DNA of 64,000 nucleotides, from the NCBI RefSeq assembly GCF_022376445.1, contig NW_025954965.1, positions 124,001-188,000 of the forward strand, given 5' to 3'. Position 1 is the stretch's first letter. Each line of letters begins with the position of its first letter. The stretch is from Fomitopsis serialis. Its lineage: Eukaryota > Basidiomycota > Agaricomycetes > Polyporales > Fomitopsidaceae. Below the pieces are notes generated by a model. It saw nothing but the letters and a program-made list of their open reading frames with translations. It had not been told where the DNA came from and ran no database searches. Position numbers and translations under genes: made by a program. Positions 59,641 through 64,000 of this stretch are shown piece by piece.

Positions 59641-61179
59641 ATGCCTTCAACTACATCCAGAACAGCAGCACCCCCTCGTCATGACATGTCTGTGATCTTA
59701 GCAACGGGCTCGTACGATCATGATATACGATTCTGGGAAGCCTGGAGTGGTATTTGCTCCAGAACGATCGCGCGGAAAGAGGAGTCAGGAGTGAGGACGA
59801 CGCTTGTGTGTTCCCATGAAGTGAGCTGATGAACCCTTCTTGGACTCCAACAGCAAGTGAATCGTTTAGCAATATCTCCGGAGTGAGTCCGCTTCGTCCC
59901 TCGCTACGAGATCTCACTCGTGAGCGGGCTCTCAGTAAGCGTCTGCTGGCCGCAGCGATTCATAAGAAGATCAACATCTACGAGGTATCCAGCACGTCTT
60001 CCACCCCCGTAGGTTTATCATTGTCAATTAAGAATCAGTCTAGTAGAGCTGAACCTGTCCAGCTCATCACCTTTGAAGGACACACCATGAATATTACTTC
60101 GGTGTCTTTCCACAGTGAAGGCAAGTGGCTGGTTACTGGAAGTGAAGACGGAACAATCAAGATCTGGGATCTTCGGTATATTTGGAGGTCTTTGTATCGT
60201 TCTCCTGACTGACCGGGCCGCCTCAGGAGTGCCCATCTCCACAGGAACTACGACAACGAGGCGCCTGGTAATTCTTAGTTCCCGTGTGCCGATCCCTTCG
60301 CAACGCTCACAATTCACAGTCAACGACGTAGTGGTCCATCCAAACCAGGGAGAACTCATTTCGTGTGACCAGGCCGGACGAATCAAACAATGGGACCTCT
60401 CGGAGAACATCTGTACCCACGAACTGGTACATTTTCTCATTGATGTTCCATCGTGTCAATGTTGACGCTCGATACGATATTCGTCTAGACCCCAGCTGGT
60501 GATACCCCTATGCGTTCTATCAGCCTTGCGTCGGATGGATCCTGCCTCGTTGCGGGAAATTACAAGGCGTGTTGAATCTATGGATAATTTGCGGTGTAAC
60601 GGGCGGGACTGAACATCCAGACAGGGCAAGTGTTACGTTTGGAAGATTAATGAGGAACGTTCAGAACTGCCTCGGTTTCAAGCTGTCACAAAGTTCCAGG
60701 CGCATAACAAATACTTGACAAGGTGTCTTCTGAGCCCTGACGTGAAGTAAGCAAATGGAATAGCTCCTTGACGTATCCTCTCAATACCTTCACTACGCAG
60801 ATACTTGGCCACGTGTTCAGCGGATACGACAGTCAAGATATGGTCCCTGACACCGTCATATGAATTCAGGCTTGAGAAGGTTCTTCAGGGACATCAACGA
60901 TGGGTCTGGGACTGTGCGTTCAGTGCGGACTCAGCGTACCTCGTTACAGGTCAGCTATAGGCCGTTACGTACGGAAGTTGCCAATGGCCGCTAAGTCCGT
61001 CTCCCTCTCCAGCGTCATCAGATCACACAGCGCGTCTGTGGGAAATGGCCTCTGGCGAGACTGTTCGCCAGTACAATGGGCACCATAAAGGTTTGCAATT
61101 GCGTGTCCTGTCCGCCACACGCTGACCGTTGTGGGATATAGCGACAATATGTTGCGCTTTACACGACGGCGCTGGCTAG
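59641..61179 (+). CDS. LST8: TOR complex WD40 subunit LST8
   Basis: Seven-bladed WD40 propeller that binds the TOR kinase domain in TORC1 and TORC2. Eleven exons: 59641-59790, 59854-59882, 59936-60008, 60063-60175, 60227-60267, 60320-60426, 60489-60566, 60625-60746, 60801-60949, 61013-61090, 61142-61179; 325 residues. The repeats read in order [102 protein letters not shown] and [20 protein letters not shown], then CCALHDGAG. Intron 7 begins with GC rather than GT. Intron 3 is 54 nt, in frame and stop-free, so retention would insert 18 residues. No frame breaks. Met at 59641 precedes the conserved core by 15 residues. Confidence 0.93.
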
Positions 61180-62917
61180 GTCTTCCGTCGAAAATTTTTG
61201 TACCTCGTGTACGTGTCGGAACGCTTCGCAGAGGCCAGCGCTGTACCTGGCGTGCAGCGGTGTTACAGCATCCGTGACTTGCTGTGTCCTGCAGCGGGTC
61301 CGTGCATTCTAGTAAGTAGGGCAGTGCCGTTCTCGAGGGCCACGCTCCGGCAGTCAATGGATTCTACGGCATGAGCCGTTGCATCTTGGACGCGCATTCC
61401 CCGGAGTCCAGGCTCACATTCATTCTGCTAACCGCTCATCGGATCGAGGACTGCCCCACCGAAATGGTGTTCGACCTGGTGGACGTCAAGCGTGACGAAG
61501 CGAGGAGGTGAGGATCTTGCTCCGCGCTAGAAGCAGTCTAAGGTCTTGATGGCGATCTCTAGTCAGTCCGGGGTCGATTGGACTACTTACACGACATCGG
61601 CGCCAACTGGACCCGCCTTGGCGCGGTGAACGAAGTGCGGGCTCAGTGATAACGCACGTGTCGGCCTGAGCAGCAGTAGCCACCGTTGACTCTGAGCGGT
61701 CTGCCGAGTTTGCGGCCAGTGTGCGATACAAAAGCGGGCTGCGTGGGTGACATTTCGTAAATCTACGTTCAGCACCAGCTTGCTGGAGCACCACTCTTCT
61801 GACTGCTCAGATCCGTTCAGACTGCGAGCATCGATGCGTCAGGAGGTGTTCCCGTGGAGTCTTCGCCCCGCGGCGATGTTCATCTATGAACCGGATCGTT
61901 CATGCTCAAAGTTGCAGGGCTTCGACTGGTGGACTGGCCCGCGCATCTCAGCTACTGTTACCGCGCGGTGAACATTGGGGGACCACTTACGTCGCGGGAT
62001 AACAGTGAAGACCCGCAGGACCCGATAGAGGTGCATAGAGTTTCTTGCGGATCCCACAACGGTGTTTGCTGAGATTGGCCTTCGAGCCCTCTTCCCCCCG
62101 CCCCTGACGGGCGCACGAACATAGCGTGGCGGTATTCAGAGCGGGCGCGCCGCTGCTTCGAGGCCAGGTGCAGTCTGGAGAACCTAGATTGGCATCGGCA
62201 GGTGCGTCGAGCTTCTCGAGACCCGATCATCTTTTGTATGTGTGGCAGGGAAGCGTGTAGGTTGAGAGGTGCTATGGGTCTCCGAGTCGCCATGGCTGTC
62301 GGCACACACCTACGCTTTAACGCCTTTGCCAGTTGTGTGCACGTTCGAATTTGAATACAATGGATTTCGGTGATCCCGTTCCCGCGCCCGCAGCACGAGC
62401 GGGTGTTCAGTTGTTCCCCATTGATCGACGGAGTGCGCTCGGAGTGCCTTGCATCGTGCGATAAGAAATGAACCAAGATAATTGTCATTTGTGATCGACG
62501 GATCCTATGCGACGGGCGATCTCCGCAGGCCTCCCCTGGCTGGTGCAGGCACTGCGCTGAGTGTGCAGGCGGGCGCAGCGAGGCGGCGGGGGCTGGCTTC
62601 CGGCGGATGGCCGCGGGGCGTGGCGGGCGCGGGGCATGACAAGAGCGGGCGCCGTGATTGGCCGGCCAAGGCGGGGAGCGGGCGCCTAGGGGCCGGGAGC
62701 GGTGTGGCGATCGGTTTTCCGGAAGAGAAATATTGGCTTTCTCCTGGCTCACTCGGATTCCTTCGGGTCGCCGGGCGTGAACGTTCTCCAAGTGACTCCA
62801 TCCGTCCGCCAGACTCGCATAGAAATTCAGACCCACAGCTCCTCCCGCCGCCATCTCCCCAGCAGGAACACTCGCATCCCAGCACTTCCTGCCCGCTGCC
62901 GTCTACAGAGCCGTTCT
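61180..62917. other. Intergenic region upstream of GLT1
   Basis: 1.7 kb between LST8 and GLT1 on the same strand. GC rises sharply at 62520-62720. The large minus-strand frame (61958-62854) and plus-strand frames are Arg/Pro/Ala-rich and carry no conserved block. It likely contains the GLT1 promoter and 5' UTR. Confidence 0.5.
62793..62798 (+). promoter_or_regulatory. Gcn4/Cpc1-type TGACTC element upstream of GLT1
   Basis: TGACTC 120-125 bp before the GLT1 ATG, matching the sites in front of ARG4 and HIS3. It could lie in the 5' UTR if transcription starts early, so its role is uncertain. Confidence 0.38.
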
Positions 62918-64000
62918 ATGGCCATCGCGCATTCTCATACCCCCTCTGCACTCCTGGATCACCCCCTACCCGTGTCCGACGACGACACTCAAAATGGTTT
63001 CAACACCGTAGAGCGCGACCCCACCTCCTGGGACGGCGCCCTCCCCGCCAGCCAGGGTCTATACGAAAATCAGTACGAGAAGGATGCCTGTGGTGTCGGC
63101 TTCATCTGTCAAATCAAGGGCGAACAGAGCCACAAAATCGTCTCGGACGCGCGACAGCTTCTCTGCGCCATGACCCACCGCGGGGCGACAGGCGCAGACA
63201 GCCGTGATGGCGATGGTGCTGGTGTCATGACAGGTATTCCTCACCTCTTCTTCAAGCGTGAGGCCGAGCGAGACATCGGCGCCGAGCTGCCCGACGCTGG
63301 GCAGTATGCCGTCGGAAATGTCTTCTTCAGGGCGAACGACCCTGTCGGCATGCAGAAGCAGCAGGCCGTGTTCTCCAAGATCGCAGGGGATCTGGGCCTG
63401 CGCGTTCTGGGATGGAGGGAGGTGCCTACTGACGGGACGATCTTGGGTCCTGCTGCTGCCAGTAAGGAACCTACCATCATGCAGCCCTTCGTTGTGCTTC
63501 GATCCCACTACGGAGACGGCAACACCCCTCGCGGCAGCGCATTCGATGCTACCCACTTCGAGCGTCAACTCTACGTCCTCCGTAAGCACGCTACCCATAG
63601 CATGTGAGTTGTCTTTCCCCTCTTATCCCATGTCGAAGCTGAAGCGCTGTGAAGCACACTCTCGAAAGGCTTCTACGTCTGCTCCCTCTCGAGCAAGAAC
63701 ATCGTTTACAAGGGCCAGCTCTCCCCGCCGCAAGTCTACAACTACTACCATGACCTGAACCATGTGCTCTACAGCTCTCATTTCGCGCTCGTACACTCCC
63801 GTTTCTCTACCAACACATTCCCCAGCTGGGACCGCGCGCAACCCATGAGATGGGCTGCCCATAATGGTAAGATTCTCCTGCGGATCTACCTGGTCTGGCG
63901 TTGAACATTCCCTCGTTAGGTGAGATTAACACCATCCGTGGCAACAAGAACTGGATGCGCGCACGCGAGGGTGTTCTATCTTCTTCCCACTTCGGCGACC
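62918..64000 (+). CDS. GLT1: Glutamate synthase (NADH), N-terminal part, runs off window
   Basis: Glutamine amidotransferase domain of the large fungal GOGAT that makes glutamate from glutamine and 2-oxoglutarate. Exons 62918-63603, 63655-63866, 63920 to the window end; phases consistent, no breaks so far (~330 of an expected ~2100 residues). After a propeptide-like leader of ~50 residues comes [16 protein letters not shown], whose Cys is the N-terminal nucleophile once the propeptide is removed. It continues with [65 protein letters not shown] and [20 protein letters not shown], all hallmarks of class II GATase domains of glutamate synthases. Confidence 0.95.

Noticed and set aside
61958..63207. 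Long frames on both strands upstream of and over GLT1 exon 1
   Set aside because: The minus-strand 298-codon frame has no conserved block and sits in a GC-rich promoter region; plus-strand alternatives run out of frame with the clear glutamate synthase sequence.

Overview
The window is nuclear DNA of a filamentous basidiomycete, most likely a mushroom-forming agaricomycete. Genes are split by many 50-90 nt GT-AG introns with CTAAC/CTGAY-like branch sites. Several exons are tiny (8-20 nt), UTRs and intergenic spaces are short, and GC is moderate to high. Almost every real gene is scattered over many short ORFs, so the gene models here were rebuilt exon by exon from conserved protein families and intron phase. 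About 21 protein genes and one tRNA can be supported. Two genes run off the window ends.

Layout. 0-14 kb: a PP4 regulatory subunit (PPP4R1-like, cut by the left edge), cytosolic aspartate aminotransferase, a small AN1 zinc-finger protein, an Sso1/2-type syntaxin, argininosuccinate lyase and a FAR-17a/AIG1 membrane hydrolase, all on the minus strand. 14.5-24 kb: TRAPPII subunit TRS130, the WD40 protein CMR1, an intron-containing tRNA-Ser(GCU) (minus) and the rRNA helicase RRP3. 24-31 kb: a 2OG-Fe(II) oxygenase, a membrane-anchored M24 peptidase, a CUE-AlkB-GRF fusion and a seven-helix membrane protein. 32-48 kb: HIS3, CDC45, MSS51, a phospholipid scramblase, an M13 metalloendopeptidase, mitochondrial IF-2 and a two-CHORD/CS protein. 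48.8-59.6 kb is gene-poor and holds only a mitochondrial-carrier-family gene and a 65-residue small protein. 59.6-64 kb: LST8 and the start of glutamate synthase GLT1.

This is mostly a housekeeping neighbourhood. Themes are amino-acid synthesis (AAT, ARG4, HIS3, GLT1, three of them with a TGACTC Gcn4/Cpc1-type site 84-125 bp before the ATG), mitochondrial gene expression and membranes (MSS51, IF-2, scramblase, carrier), DNA replication and repair (CDC45, CMR1, AlkB fusion), membrane traffic (syntaxin, TRS130) and TOR signalling (LST8). I see no evidence for a novel defence or secondary-metabolite system.

The strongest unexplained signal is a set of small base losses that break otherwise well-conserved reading frames: CMR1, the AlkB fusion, HIS3, CDC45, MSS51, scramblase, M13 and IF-2, all between 20 and 46 kb. 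Most fall in short G or C runs, and they are densest at 34.56-35.71 kb. Neighbouring genes of similar size are intact. Because many of the affected genes are expected to be essential, assembly error is the likeliest cause, but it needs checking. Other points of interest are two introns over 600 nt, microexons, a GC-AG intron, a 102-bp shared promoter between two mitochondrial genes, and a tiny gene whose stop codon lies inside a consensus splice donor.
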